33,588 bases of DNA from an uncultured beta proteobacterium (GCA_903928635.1 CAIYRQ010000064.1:1-33588), one strand, 5' to 3'. Shown: positions 8,767 through 21,361, counted from the first letter of the stretch. Made by a program: numbers and translations. Notes: generated by a model not told the origin, from the letters alone.

Positions 8767-9909
8767 ATGCACATGACCCGCGACCAAGCTTCTCAACTTA
8801 TTTCGGACCTGCTCAAGCTGATGGTCTCGAAAAACGGCAGTGACCTTTTCATTACAGCCGAATTTCCTCCGGCTATGAAGATTGACGGCGTGATGACGCG
8901 CGCCTCCGCCCAGACGCTCAAAGCCGACCACACAGTGCTGCTGGTGCGGGCCTTGATGAATGACCGCCAGGCTGCGGATTTTGAGCGCACTAAGGAAAGC
9001 AATTTCGCTATTTCTCCATCGGGGCTGGGGCGTTTTCGCGTCAACGCCTTTGTGCAATTGGGCAAGGTGGGCATGGTGCTGCGGGTGATCCCCACCACAC
9101 CGCCGACCATCGACGGGCTGGGCCTGCCCCGCATCTTGAAAGATGTGGCGCTGTATGGGCGTGGCCTTGTTGTGTTGGCAGGTGCCAGTGGCTCGGGCAA
9201 GTCCACGGCATTGGCGGCCATGGTGGATTGGCGCAACGAGAAGTCCTACGGCCACATCATCACGGTAGAGGATCCTGTGGAATTTGTGCATCCCCACAAA
9301 AACTGCATGGTGACGCAGCGCGAAGTCGGTCTGGACACCGACAGCTGGGACTCGGCCCTGAAGAACACCTTGCGTCAAGCGCCGGATGTGATTGTCATGG
9401 GTGAACTGCGTGACCGGGAATCGATGGAACTGGCGATTGCCTTTGCCGAAACCGGGCACCTGTGCATCGCCACATTGCATGCGAATAGCGCCAACCAGGC
9501 ACTGGACCGCATCATTAACTTTTTGCCGGATGACCGCAGGTCGCAGCTGCTAATGGATTTGTCGCTGAACTTGCGTGCCATCGTTTCGCAGCGCTTGGTG
9601 CCCCGCGTGGGTGGAAAAGGACGCGCTTCTGCCGTGGAGATACTCTTGAACTCCTCCACGGTGGCCGACTTGGTGCGCAAAGGTGAAGTGCCCGAAGTCA
9701 AAGAGGTCATGAAGAAAAGCCGCGAGATGGGCATGCAAACCTTCGATCAGGCGCTATTTGATTTGTACGAGTCGCGTACCATCAGCTACCAAGACGCACT
9801 GCGCAACGCCGACTCCATCAATGACTTGCGCTTGGACATCAAGCTGCATGGCAAAGACACCCGCGAAACCGACCTGAGCGCAGGCACTGAACATCTCGAA
9901 ATTCTCTAA
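8767..9909 (+). CDS. pilU: PilT/PilU-family type IV pilus ATPase, PilU
   Basis: 380 aa paralog of the preceding PilT with degenerate Walker A GASGSGKST, ITVEDPVEFVHPHKNC and GELRDRESMELAIAFAETGHLC. Conserved pilT-pilU order. Confidence 0.93.
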   Translation: MHMTRDQASQLISDLLKLMVSKNGSDLFITAEFPPAMKIDGVMTRASAQTLKADHTVLLVRALMNDRQAADFERTKESNFAISPSGLGRFRVNAFVQLGKVGMVLRVIPTTPPTIDGLGLPRILKDVALYGRGLVVLAGASGSGKSTALAAMVDWRNEKSYGHIITVEDPVEFVHPHKNCMVTQREVGLDTDSWDSALKNTLRQAPDVIVMGELRDRESMELAIAFAETGHLCIATLHANSANQALDRIINFLPDDRRSQLLMDLSLNLRAIVSQRLVPRVGGKGRASAVEILLNSSTVADLVRKGEVPEVKEVMKKSREMGMQTFDQALFDLYESRTISYQDALRNADSINDLRLDIKLHGKDTRETDLSAGTEHLEIL

Positions 9910-9926
9910 ATACGGAACCTATCTCC

Positions 9927-10844
9927 ATGACCCACGCTTCTTCTGTCAACGCCAAAACCTACTCCGCTGCCGCCCCCAAAAAGGTCGCCTTTTTGGGCTT
10001 GGGAGTCATGGGTTACCCCATGGCCGGTCATTTGGCCCACGCAGGCCACCAAGTTACCGTTTACAACCGCACCGGTGCTAAGTCAGAAGCCTGGGTTGCC
10101 GAGTTTGGCGCTTCCCACGCCCACGCGGCCACCCCTCGCGAGGCCGTATTGCAGGCGGACATCGTGTTTTGCTGCGTCGGTAACGATGACGATTTGCGCT
10201 CTGTGACGCTGGGTGCCAATGGCGCATTCGCAGGCATGCGCGAAGGCACGGTATTTGTGGACCACACCACCGCTTCTGCCACGGTCGCGCGCGAGCTGTA
10301 TGCCGCTGCGCGCACCTTGGGTCTGCAGTTTGTGGACGCCCCTGTGAGCGGTGGCCAGGCAGGTGCCCAAAATGGCATGTTGACGGTCATGTGTGGTGGT
10401 GACTCCGCTGCGTTTGATGCAGTCCAGGCTACCGGCATGGCCTTTTCCCGTGCATTCACCTTGCTGGGCGACAGCGGCGCGGGCCAGTTGGCCAAGATGG
10501 TGAACCAAATCGCGATAGCTGGGTTGGTGCAAGGCTTGAGCGAAGCGGTAGCCTTTGGTCAACACGCGGGTCTGGACATGAACCAGGTGCTCGATGTGAT
10601 TGGCAAGGGCGCGGCACAAAGCTGGCAAATGGACAACCGTGGCAAAACCATGGTGGCTGACAAGTTTGATTTTGGCTTCGCCGTGGATTGGATGCGCAAA
10701 GACCTGGGCCTGGTGCTCGAAGAAGCCAAGCGCAATGGCGCACGCGTGCCGGTGACTGCCCTGGTGGATCAGTTTTACGCCGATGTTCAGCAAATGGGCG
10801 GGCGGCGCTGGGACACTTCCAGTCTGATCAAGCGCCTGAAATAA
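9927..10844 (+). CDS. NAD(P)-dependent oxidoreductase, 3-hydroxyisobutyrate dehydrogenase family
   Basis: VAFLGLGVMGYPMAGHLAHAGHQVTVYNRT, DAPVSGGQAGAQNGMLTVMCGG, GAGQLAKMVNQI. Confidence 0.93.
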   Translation: MTHASSVNAKTYSAAAPKKVAFLGLGVMGYPMAGHLAHAGHQVTVYNRTGAKSEAWVAEFGASHAHAATPREAVLQADIVFCCVGNDDDLRSVTLGANGAFAGMREGTVFVDHTTASATVARELYAAARTLGLQFVDAPVSGGQAGAQNGMLTVMCGGDSAAFDAVQATGMAFSRAFTLLGDSGAGQLAKMVNQIAIAGLVQGLSEAVAFGQHAGLDMNQVLDVIGKGAAQSWQMDNRGKTMVADKFDFGFAVDWMRKDLGLVLEEAKRNGARVPVTALVDQFYADVQQMGGRRWDTSSLIKRLK

Positions 10845-10858
10845 GCGCCCCATCTCTT

Positions 10859-10885
10859 GTGCGGGTGCATTGGGTGCACCCGCAC
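10859..10885. terminator. Bidirectional intrinsic terminator between convergent genes
   Basis: Perfect 11-bp stem GTGCGGGTGCA-TTGGG-TGCACCCGCAC followed by ACCTTTTATTTTT. Lies in the 46-bp gap between the + oxidoreductase stop and the - BON-protein stop. Confidence 0.8.
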
Positions 10886-10890
10886 ACCTT

Positions 10891-11553
10891 TTATTTTTGA
10901 GGCGCAGGCGGCGGTGCAATCCGCGCAAGTTCGTCTTCGCTGATGATGTCGAGCACGCGCACCATCTTTTTCACGCCAGAAACAGCGGTTACCACTTCGG
11001 TCACGCGTTTGGCTTCGCGTGCGGTCACCCGGCCCATGACATAGACCACGCCGCGCTCTGTCACAATTTTGAACGCATTGGTAGTCAGGTCTTTGGCATC
11101 GAAAATCGATGCCGTCACCCGCCCGTTGGTGACCAGGTCGCTGGAGCGTTCGCTGAAGCTGGTGTTGCCCATGACGGCCAGTTCGTTAAGTACGGTGCTG
11201 ACGCCGTCCACTTCTTTGATCAGCTTTTCAGCCAGTGCCTTGTCCTGGGCGCTGGGCACTTCTCCGCTGATCAAGACCTGGCGGTTGTAGCTGTTGACGC
11301 TGATGTGGGCCCGTTCGCCAATGTTTTGGCGAATTTGAAATGCAGCCTTAATCTCGATGTTTTTGTCTTCGAGTTGGGTCCCTGAGCTGCGGCGGTCGGA
11401 GGCAACGATTCCCGTCATCAACGCACCGCCGGCCGCCAGGGGAAAGCAGCCGCTCAAGGACAGCACACTGCCCAACAGTGCAGCGCCCAAAGCGACGGGG
11501 CGTAAGACACCAAAAATGCCCAAATTTGGCGTGGGAGACAGATCGTTTTTCAT
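10891..11553 (-). CDS. BON-domain outer-membrane lipoprotein (DolP/YraP-like)
   Basis: Lipobox-like VLSLSGC. Two BON repeats (SVNSYNRQVLISGEVPSAQDKALAEKLIKEVDGVSTVLNEL... and ...ERGVVYVMGRVTAREAKRVTEVVTAVSGVKKMVRVLDII). Confidence 0.9.
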   Translation of the reverse strand: MKNDLSPTPNLGIFGVLRPVALGAALLGSVLSLSGCFPLAAGGALMTGIVASDRRSSGTQLEDKNIEIKAAFQIRQNIGERAHISVNSYNRQVLISGEVPSAQDKALAEKLIKEVDGVSTVLNELAVMGNTSFSERSSDLVTNGRVTASIFDAKDLTTNAFKIVTERGVVYVMGRVTAREAKRVTEVVTAVSGVKKMVRVLDIISEDELARIAPPPAPQK

Positions 11554-12149
11554 AGTGAATTTTCCTGATCGCCCATCAGTTGGGCGTCAACACCATCGCA
11601 AATGCAATGGAGGGTTAAGAGGTGAACCTCCTGAACACGTGCGGTGCGGTCATTCGGCACGCAAATATGGATGTCAGTGTCACGCAGCGCCTGGTTCATC
11701 TTGCCACCGCCCCGCCCTGTGAGAGCCACTACCACCATGTCGCGCTCATGCGCCGCTTCGACTGCAGCGAGCACATTGGCCGAGTTACCACTGGTGGTAA
11801 TGGCCAGCAACACGTCGCCGCTTTGGCCCAAAGCACGCACCTGGCGGGAGAAGATCACGTTGAAGTCGTAATCGTTGGCGATGGCGGTGATGATGGAGGT
11901 GTCTGTGGTCAGTGCGATGGCGCCGAGTTCGGGACGCTCGCGCTCAAACCGGCCGACAAACTCCGCCGCAAAGTGTTGCGCATCTGCCGCGGACCCACCG
12001 TTGCCACAGGCCAAAACTTTGCCACCACTGGTGACGCTGGCAAGAATGGCCTGAATCGCCTGCGCAATCGGCTTGCTCAAGACCTGTGCAGCCTGGTATT
12101 TCAGATCTGCGCTGTCGATGAAATGCTGCTCAATTCTTTGTTCAATCAT
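11550..12149 (-). CDS. SIS-domain phosphoheptose isomerase-like protein (GmhA/DiaA family)
   Basis: GKVLACGNGGSAADAQHFAAEFVGRFERERP...LAITTSGNSANVLAAVEAA. Position in yraN-SIS-BON order matches the E. coli yraN-diaA-yraP arrangement. Confidence 0.92.
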   Translation of the reverse strand: MIEQRIEQHFIDSADLKYQAAQVLSKPIAQAIQAILASVTSGGKVLACGNGGSAADAQHFAAEFVGRFERERPELGAIALTTDTSIITAIANDYDFNVIFSRQVRALGQSGDVLLAITTSGNSANVLAAVEAAHERDMVVVALTGRGGGKMNQALRDTDIHICVPNDRTARVQEVHLLTLHCICDGVDAQLMGDQENSL

Positions 12150-12199
12150 GGCGGCAATGATACCGCGCGCCTGTGAAACCCTGGCGAGTTCGCGACCGT

Positions 12200-12586
12200 C
12201 TACTGTGCGTCAAAGGCGGCGCGCAGCCAATGGCAACCTTCGGGCGTGACTTCAACCACATCAAAACGGCAGGGTGGCAGGGTGCGCACCCGCAGCAGGT
12301 AATGCTTCGCAGCCAACACCACGCGGGCTTGCTTGGTTCGTCCCACGCTGGCGGCAGCACCACCGTGGCTGCTGGACTTGCGCCTACGCACCTCCACAAA
12401 CACCAGGGTGCCGTCATGGTCGCGCACGATCAGGTCAATCTCGCCGCCACCCCGTCCGGGGGTTCGATAATTGCGGCATACCAAGCGAAGTCCTTGCTGC
12501 TGCAAAAACAGCAAGGCCTCGTCCTCAGCTGCGTCACCAATCGTTTTGGTGCTGGCCTGTTTGGTGTTGTTTGGAAGGAAACCCAT
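12200..12586 (-). CDS. YraN/UPF0102 family nuclease-fold protein
   Basis: GDAAEDEALLFLQQQGLRLVCRNYRTPGRGGGEIDLIVRDHDGTLVFVEVRRR. Start set to ATG 12584-12586 (MGFLPNN) with AGAGG upstream. Confidence 0.9.
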   Translation of the reverse strand: MGFLPNNTKQASTKTIGDAAEDEALLFLQQQGLRLVCRNYRTPGRGGGEIDLIVRDHDGTLVFVEVRRRKSSSHGGAAASVGRTKQARVVLAAKHYLLRVRTLPPCRFDVVEVTPEGCHWLRAAFDAQ

Positions 12587-12588
12587 TT

Positions 12589-15578
<2,990 letters not shown>

Positions 15579-15602
15579 AGGCCGCTGCGCAAAGCGCGCA
15601 GC

Positions 15603-16052
15603 TCAGCTATTGGCGCGGCGCTTGAGCCAGCGCATCAAACTGCCCACCAAGGGCAGTTTTTCATAGAGCTCTTCGGCCGCGTCCCAATAGTCGCGGTGCA
15701 GCACCACCAGTCCCTGGGCATCGAACACCAGGTGCGAAGCACCCAAAATCACTTGCTCCTGGTGCTTGTGGAAGCCGCGAAATTCAAACCGGAATTCCCA
15801 AGTCACAAAGCATTGCATGCCCTGGCTCACGCGCTCGGTGATGACAAAACGCGGCTCTACCAAACTCACAAACATGTGGGCAAAGATGCGGGTGATCTCT
15901 GCAAGACCAGTCACGTCGTTGAATGGATCTTTGAAGCGTGCCTGGGGCGCGTAGTAGCGGTTCAATTGCGACAGACTTTGCGGCGACAGGTTTTCAAAAT
16001 ACGCCAGCACTGCGTCGATGGTGTGTGCGGGTGTGTTGCTTGCAGTGTTCAT
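15603..16052 (-). CDS. SnoaL-like / NTF2-fold protein (last gene of lipid-modification operon)
   Basis: MNTASNTPAHTIDAVLAYFENLSPQSLSQLNRYYAPQARFKDPFNDVTGLAEITRIFAHMF has an NTF2-like pattern. Start overlaps the SDR stop. Confidence 0.85.
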   Translation of the reverse strand: MNTASNTPAHTIDAVLAYFENLSPQSLSQLNRYYAPQARFKDPFNDVTGLAEITRIFAHMFVSLVEPRFVITERVSQGMQCFVTWEFRFEFRGFHKHQEQVILGASHLVFDAQGLVVLHRDYWDAAEELYEKLPLVGSLMRWLKRRANS

Positions 16053-16828
16053 AAAACGGCCTTTCGAACCAGAAAAAAGTACCAGCGGTTGGGCATGACG
16101 CGCAGCGCCTTCATCCACCAGGTAAAGCGTTTGGGGAAGTGAATTTCGAATCGGCCTTGTGCCCAGCCCTTCAATATGGCTTGGGCCGCCTGTGCAGGCG
16201 TAATCAAGCCCGGCATCGAAAAGCGGTTGCCTGCTGTCAGCGGTGTGTCCACAAAACCGGGGTTGATGACGGACACGCCAATGCCATTCGCTTTTAAATC
16301 CAGATACAGGTTTTCCGCCAGGTTGGTCAGCGCTGCTTTGGTCGGTCCGTAGGCCAGGCTGTTGGGCAGTCCCCGGTAGCCCGCCACGCTGCTTACCAAG
16401 GCCACGTGGCCGCTGCCCCGTGCGCGCAAGGCGGGCAGCAGGGCTTCGAGCAAATAAAACGCACCATCAAAATTCACCGCCATGTGCCGCCGCATGTCCT
16501 CGATGTCTATCCCGTCAGCGCGCATGGCCTTGTAGTGGCCAGCGCAATACAGCACGCAGTCTGGCAAAGCCTGGGTCTGCACCTGCTGTGTGCAAGCGTG
16601 GACCGCTGCCCGGTCGGTGCAATCCAAGGGCACCACGGTGCTGCCGGGGTGCTCTTTGACGAACGACTCCAGCGCATCGAGCGAGCGTGCCGACACCGTA
16701 ACCTGCGCACCTTGCGCATGCAGGGCGGATGCCGTCGCCCGACCAATGCCGCTGCTCGCGCCAATGATCCAAACCGATTTGCCACGCCACTCGGTCTGTG
16801 GCGGATTAAGGGGTGTGAGCCAGGACAT
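16049..16828 (-). CDS. Short-chain dehydrogenase/reductase
   Basis: VWIIGASSGIGRATASALHAQGAQVTVSAR; YGPTKAALTNLAENLYLDLK; NPGFVDTPLT. Confidence 0.93.
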   Translation of the reverse strand: MSWLTPLNPPQTEWRGKSVWIIGASSGIGRATASALHAQGAQVTVSARSLDALESFVKEHPGSTVVPLDCTDRAAVHACTQQVQTQALPDCVLYCAGHYKAMRADGIDIEDMRRHMAVNFDGAFYLLEALLPALRARGSGHVALVSSVAGYRGLPNSLAYGPTKAALTNLAENLYLDLKANGIGVSVINPGFVDTPLTAGNRFSMPGLITPAQAAQAILKGWAQGRFEIHFPKRFTWWMKALRVMPNRWYFFLVRKAVL

Positions 16829-16831
16829 GGG

Positions 16832-17380
16832 TTAACGTTTGAAAAAACTCAAGGTGACTTCACCCAGGTACACGCCAAATTTGCGCATGCTGGCTTTATT
16901 GAGCATGACGCGCTCGTTGACCAGGTACATCCAGTCGTCGAACTGCACCTCGTACACCGTGCCGTCCACCGGCAGCGCCAGGGTGTAGTTCCAGTGAAAG
17001 GCGTTGCCCTCGGTCTGCCCTTGCGCTTGGCCGACCACGTCGTCGGCCTGGCCCGTGTAGCGGCCATCGCCCAGGGCCTTGAGGCGCCAAATCCGTTTTT
17101 GGGTGCTGCCGTCGGAGTAGACGAAGTCTTCATCGAGCACGCCCTGGCCGTCCTTCCAGCTGCAATGCATGACCACACTGAAGCGCTTGACGACCGTGCC
17201 CGATCGGTCCGTGAAGACGCCATAGGCGTCTAGCGTGCCGTTGAAATACTGCTGCAAATCCAGCACCGGTTTTTCAGCGCGGTAACTGTCGATGTTTTGG
17301 CTGGCACAGCCGCTCAGGCTGCCTAAAGCAGCAGCACCCAGTGCGCTGGCGGCACCGCCAAGGATGAAGCGTCGTTTCAT
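16832..17380 (-). CDS. DUF3833-family lipoprotein
   Basis: Lipobox LGSLSGCAS. YFNGTLDAYGVFTDRSGTVVKRFSVVMHCSWKDGQGVLDEDFVYSDG...FDDWMYLVNERVMLNKASMRKFGVYLGEVTLSFFK. Confidence 0.85.
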   Translation of the reverse strand: MKRRFILGGAASALGAAALGSLSGCASQNIDSYRAEKPVLDLQQYFNGTLDAYGVFTDRSGTVVKRFSVVMHCSWKDGQGVLDEDFVYSDGSTQKRIWRLKALGDGRYTGQADDVVGQAQGQTEGNAFHWNYTLALPVDGTVYEVQFDDWMYLVNERVMLNKASMRKFGVYLGEVTLSFFKR

Positions 17381-18684
17381 AGTGTCTTTCGAAGTAGTAA
17401 CAAATACAGCAGGCCTGCCGCCAGCAATTTCAAGGCGCAGGGCACGAGGCAGTAGGCCCAGGTCAGTGCTTGAAGCCCCTCAATGCTGCGGCTGCCGGGC
17501 GCATAGCCAAAGCCTGCCAGCAGCGGTAGGGCAAGGCCTGCCGCCAGGGCCAGGTTGAGTTTGGTGGCCAGATTCCACCAACCAAAAAATTTGCCGCTGG
17601 CCTGATCGTTGTGGCCGGCAATCACCCCGGCCAGCAGCGCACCAGGCAAGGCCAGGTCGGCGGCCATGGCCATGCCCGAAAGCACGCATACGCCCAAGAA
17701 TTCATTGACATCACCAGCACCCAACTGCGCGGCAAAAGCAAAAACCGCGACCGCTAGGACCATGCCCGCAAGCCATGCCCGCTCCAGGCCCCAACGTTTG
17801 ACGATGCGAAGCCATGGCGCCAGCGCCAGTGCCGCCGCCAGAAAATAGCTGCCCAAAAACCAGGCCTCCATGGCGGGCGGCGCTTCCAGGCGGTCCTGCA
17901 CAAAAAACAAGATCAATGTCGCAGGCAAGGCCGTGGCCACGCCGTTGACCATGAACACGGCCATCAGTGAGCGAAAGCCCGACACGCGCCAGGGGCCCAA
18001 CAGACCACCGCTCTGTGCTTCGCTTGCGCTCGCCACGCGGACCCTTGTGCGCAACGGCCGGGGTGAGCGGCTCCAGGCCCAGCAGCCCAGCAGAAGGGCC
18101 AGTCCCAGCAAGGCGGTGGTCGCAGGCAAGCCAAAGGCCACCGGACTGAGCGAGGCCAGTACCACGCCGGCCACGCCCAGCCCTTCGCGAAACGCCACCA
18201 CACGGCTGCGCCCTAAGGCGTCTCCGCCTAGCAATGCGCCCCAAGACTGGTGCAAGATCGTCAGTGCACTGAATGCCAGGTTGCACAGCACCAGGCAGAT
18301 CCCGGCCCAGACCCAGAGGAATGACAAGTCGGTGCGGGGTGGAAAAAACAGAGCCGCAAAACTCAGCCCCAGCAACAGCGCCGCGCCCGCACCACGCGCA
18401 AGCACATGGACAGGGGAGCGCGCAAACAAGGCGTCCGCCCAACGACCTAACAGCGGGTCTGTAATGGCATCCAAGAGACGCGCGGCCAGCAGCAGCAAGC
18501 CCAGTCCCGCCAAGGGCACGCCAAATTGGCGTGCGTAGTAGTTAGGCAGCAGCACATACAGGGGCAAGGCCACAAAGGCCAGCGGCAGGCCCATCAGCCC
18601 GTAACGCAGGCCCTGGCCCCAGCCCAAAGCTACGTGCGTGCTGGGGGCGTCGGTGGCGCTTGTGACCATAGGAGGGTTCACCAC
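17377..18684 (-). CDS. MFS transporter (glycoside-pentoside-hexuronide/MelB-like)
   Basis: 435 aa polytopic protein. GLGLLLLAARLLDAITDPLLGRWAD is a GPH-cation symporter-like motif. Confidence 0.85.
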   Translation of the reverse strand: MVNPPMVTSATDAPSTHVALGWGQGLRYGLMGLPLAFVALPLYVLLPNYYARQFGVPLAGLGLLLLAARLLDAITDPLLGRWADALFARSPVHVLARGAGAALLLGLSFAALFFPPRTDLSFLWVWAGICLVLCNLAFSALTILHQSWGALLGGDALGRSRVVAFREGLGVAGVVLASLSPVAFGLPATTALLGLALLLGCWAWSRSPRPLRTRVRVASASEAQSGGLLGPWRVSGFRSLMAVFMVNGVATALPATLILFFVQDRLEAPPAMEAWFLGSYFLAAALALAPWLRIVKRWGLERAWLAGMVLAVAVFAFAAQLGAGDVNEFLGVCVLSGMAMAADLALPGALLAGVIAGHNDQASGKFFGWWNLATKLNLALAAGLALPLLAGFGYAPGSRSIEGLQALTWAYCLVPCALKLLAAGLLYLLLLRKTL

Positions 18685-18693
18685 GTATCGCCC

Positions 18694-19272
18694 TCAGGGC
18701 GCGCTGTCCGCCAGCAAAGCGCCGCGCAAGCGCGGCTCGCTCGTGGCGGGACTGAGCCAGATGCCGAAAAACGCACGGGCAAAGGCCGCGTCCTCTACCG
18801 TGGCGCGCAAGCTGCCATTGAAATAGAAGCGTGCCCCCACCCCCGGGGAGTGCACCCCGGTGATCCTGTCGCCTGCCTGCACGTCCACAAACGCGGATTG
18901 CATGGCAGCTGTCCAAGGTGCCTCTTTGCTCGGATCAAGCCGGCCCATGCGGCGCATTTCCTGCAGCGAGCTGTCCACCAGAGAAGCCGCAGAGAGCTTG
19001 CGCAAGTAACGCAGTTCCAGCGCAAAAGCATGCTCAAAATATTGCGCGCCGCGAAAGCCCGCCGGGGCCCACAGCGTGGCGTCAAATACGTCCCACAGCA
19101 AATAACGCATGCGGCCCGCACCCAGTGCCAGCGCTTGCGGCAAGGCCTGGGCCACTTCGCGCGGGACTTCGCTTAACTGCGCCTGTACGCCCGCTGCCTG
19201 CGCCAAGGACGTTGCCACCGCCAGTCGCAACAGCCCACGGCGAGGGTTGGATGCAAGGCGGTTGACTGCCAC
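18694..19272 (-). CDS. Chalcone isomerase-like family protein (exported)
   Basis: N-terminal signal-like segment, then GRMRYLLWDVFDATLWAPAGFRGAQYFEHAFALELRYLRKLSAASLVDSSLQEM...VDVQAGDRITGVHSPGVGARFYFNG...AFARAFFGIWLSPATSEPRLRGALL. Confidence 0.82.
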   Translation of the reverse strand: MAVNRLASNPRRGLLRLAVATSLAQAAGVQAQLSEVPREVAQALPQALALGAGRMRYLLWDVFDATLWAPAGFRGAQYFEHAFALELRYLRKLSAASLVDSSLQEMRRMGRLDPSKEAPWTAAMQSAFVDVQAGDRITGVHSPGVGARFYFNGSLRATVEDAAFARAFFGIWLSPATSEPRLRGALLADSAP

Positions 19273-19277
19273 GAAAC

Positions 19278-20516
19278 TTAGGCCGAAGCCCCCGGTTTGC
19301 GCAGCGTGTACTGCACCACGTCAATGTTTTTTTCCATGAAAGCGGCCTCGCAGTAGCACAGGTAAAACTCCCAGATGTGCATGAAGCGCTTGTCAAAGCC
19401 CAGCGTCAACACCTCGTCGCGGTGTTGTAAGAAGGCCTCGCGCCAGCGCTTGAGCGTTTCGGCATAGTCGAAGCCGAACGCATGCTCTTGTTCGACTTGC
19501 AAACCAGCGGCTTGCGCTTGCGCGCGAAAAACGCTCGGGCTGGGCAGACAGCCACCAGGAAAAATGTACTGCTGAATAAAGTCGGTGGAGTTGATGTAAC
19601 GCGCATAGAGCGCGTCATCGATCACGATACTTTGAATGCATGCCCGCCCGCCGGGCTTGAGCAAGTTCGCCACTCTTGCAAAGTACGTGGGCCAGTACTC
19701 TTTGCCTACCGCCTCAATCATCTCCACCGAACACACTGCGTCGAACGGCGCGTCTTTGATGTCGCGGTAGTCTTGGAGCCGCAGGTCGGCCTTGTCCGCC
19801 ACACCCAGGCGCTGCATGCGGTCTTGGGCAAAAGCCAATTGCTCGGTACTCAGCGTCACACCGGTCACATGGGCGCCAAAGCCGGTGGTAGCCATCTCGG
19901 CCAGTGCACCCCAGCCGCAGCCGATTTCCAACACGCGGTCGCCCGCTTGCACGCCGGCTTGTTCCAGCACGCGGCGCACCTTGGCCTCCTGCGCTTGTTG
20001 CAGGCTTTGCTCCAGGTTGCCGCCAAACAGTGCGGAGGAATAGTTCATGCTGGGGTCCAGCCAGCGCGTGTAAAACGCGTTGCCCAAGTCGTAGTGGGCG
20101 TGGATATTTTTTTTGCTGTTGCTGCGGTTGTTGCGGTTCAGCCAATGCTTCACGCGGTAGGCCAGTTGCCCCCACCAGCTGCCAAAAATCGCTTGCTCTA
20201 CCTCGGTGCGGTTTTGCACCAGTACGCGCAGCAGGGCAGTCAGGTCCGGCGTGGTCCAGTCCCCGTCAATAAAGCTCTCGGCAAAACCAATGTCGCCCGA
20301 CTTGAGCGCCGCACCAAAAGCGTTCCAGTTGTGCAAATGCAAGGTAGCGTGGGGCGCAGCTTCACCGCCAAAACGCTGCATTTGCCCATCGGGAAAATGC
20401 AAAGTCAGGCTGCCGTGGCGCATGCCCTGCAACAGTTTGAGCACGGTGCGGGCAGCTGCAGGAATGCGTGCAGACGTCGAGGAACGGGTGTCGGTGGTCG
20501 TCGTAGTACGTGTCAT
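19278..20516 (-). CDS. cfa: Cyclopropane-fatty-acyl-phospholipid synthase family methyltransferase
   Basis: AHYDLGNAFYTRWLDPSMNYSSALF; VLEIGCGWGALAEMATTGFGAHVTGVTLS; SVEMIEAVGKEYWPTYF; FIQQYIFPGGCLPS. Start at ATG 20514-20516. Confidence 0.94.
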   Translation of the reverse strand: MTRTTTTTDTRSSTSARIPAAARTVLKLLQGMRHGSLTLHFPDGQMQRFGGEAAPHATLHLHNWNAFGAALKSGDIGFAESFIDGDWTTPDLTALLRVLVQNRTEVEQAIFGSWWGQLAYRVKHWLNRNNRSNSKKNIHAHYDLGNAFYTRWLDPSMNYSSALFGGNLEQSLQQAQEAKVRRVLEQAGVQAGDRVLEIGCGWGALAEMATTGFGAHVTGVTLSTEQLAFAQDRMQRLGVADKADLRLQDYRDIKDAPFDAVCSVEMIEAVGKEYWPTYFARVANLLKPGGRACIQSIVIDDALYARYINSTDFIQQYIFPGGCLPSPSVFRAQAQAAGLQVEQEHAFGFDYAETLKRWREAFLQHRDEVLTLGFDKRFMHIWEFYLCYCEAAFMEKNIDVVQYTLRKPGASA

Positions 20517-20563
20517 AGCGCGTGGAAAAAAGTAACGAGAAATACAGCAGTGAAAAAACGTGC

Positions 20564-21361
20564 TTACCGGCTCACAGCGGACGAGGGCTCCGCAGGCAGC
20601 CGGAAAAACGGCACACGCTTGGTCCACAAGCGCAGCGCCTGCCAATGAATGCGCCACACCACCGCCAGCGTCATGAGCGGGTAGCCCCACACGGCGCGGC
20701 GCAAGGCCCGGGCGGTAATGGGCTCCAGCGCGCCGCTGACACTGGTTTGCAGCAGCGGGCCCTTTGCGTCGTCATGGTCAATGCGCGCCACCGTGCGGGT
20801 CCGTGCTGCATCGAACATGAAGCGGAAACGGTAGCCGCCTTCCACCGCACAAAACGGCGACACATGGAACACCTTGTTGGTACGCAGCTCTGCTCCCCAT
20901 TGCACCGGGTCGAGCAAATAGCAGTGGCGCTGGCCAAAGGTGTTGTTGACTTCCACCACGATGGCGCGCAGGCTGCCGTCGCCGCGGTGGCAGTACCAAA
21001 AGCTCACGGGTTTGAAGGCAAATCCGAGCACCCTCGGGTAGCAGTGCAACCACACCTCGCCATCGGCGTCTGTAATGCCTTCTAGCGCCAGTACGCCGTC
21101 CAGCCAGGCCAGCGCACCGCCCTCTTGCGGGCCGCGTCCGTCCCCATGGTCGCGGTCGTAAAAGCTCAGCATGGCAAAGCGATTGCGCGCCAAAGGCGAA
21201 GGCTTGTCTTGCGCGGCTTGCATGCTGCGCATGGGCAACATCAAGAAGTAAGTGGAATAGGCAAACACATTGCGTGCCGGTCGCAGCCGCGTATGGCGCA
21301 CCTGCCCAAAGCCGATCAGGGCCTGTGCAGGTGAAGACGTCGCTGCAGCGGCCATGCCCAT
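20564..21361 (-). CDS. DUF1365 domain-containing protein
   Basis: GFGQVRHTRLRPARNVFAYSTYFLMLPM...LHCYPRVLGFAFKPVSFWYCHRGDGSLRAIVVEVNNTFGQRHCYLL...KVFHVSPFC. Located between cfa and the FAD oxidoreductase. Confidence 0.92.
   Translation of the reverse strand: MGMAAAATSSPAQALIGFGQVRHTRLRPARNVFAYSTYFLMLPMRSMQAAQDKPSPLARNRFAMLSFYDRDHGDGRGPQEGGALAWLDGVLALEGITDADGEVWLHCYPRVLGFAFKPVSFWYCHRGDGSLRAIVVEVNNTFGQRHCYLLDPVQWGAELRTNKVFHVSPFCAVEGGYRFRFMFDAARTRTVARIDHDDAKGPLLQTSVSGALEPITARALRRAVWGYPLMTLAVVWRIHWQALRLWTKRVPFFRLPAEPSSAVSR

Noticed and set aside
7688-9909. pilT/pilU tandem duplication as a novel duplication
   Set aside because: This is the standard conserved pilT-pilU arrangement in beta- and gammaproteobacteria.
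19482-20648. 388 aa plus-strand ORF antisense to cfa
   Set aside because: Shadow ORF; the opposite strand encodes full Cfa motifs.
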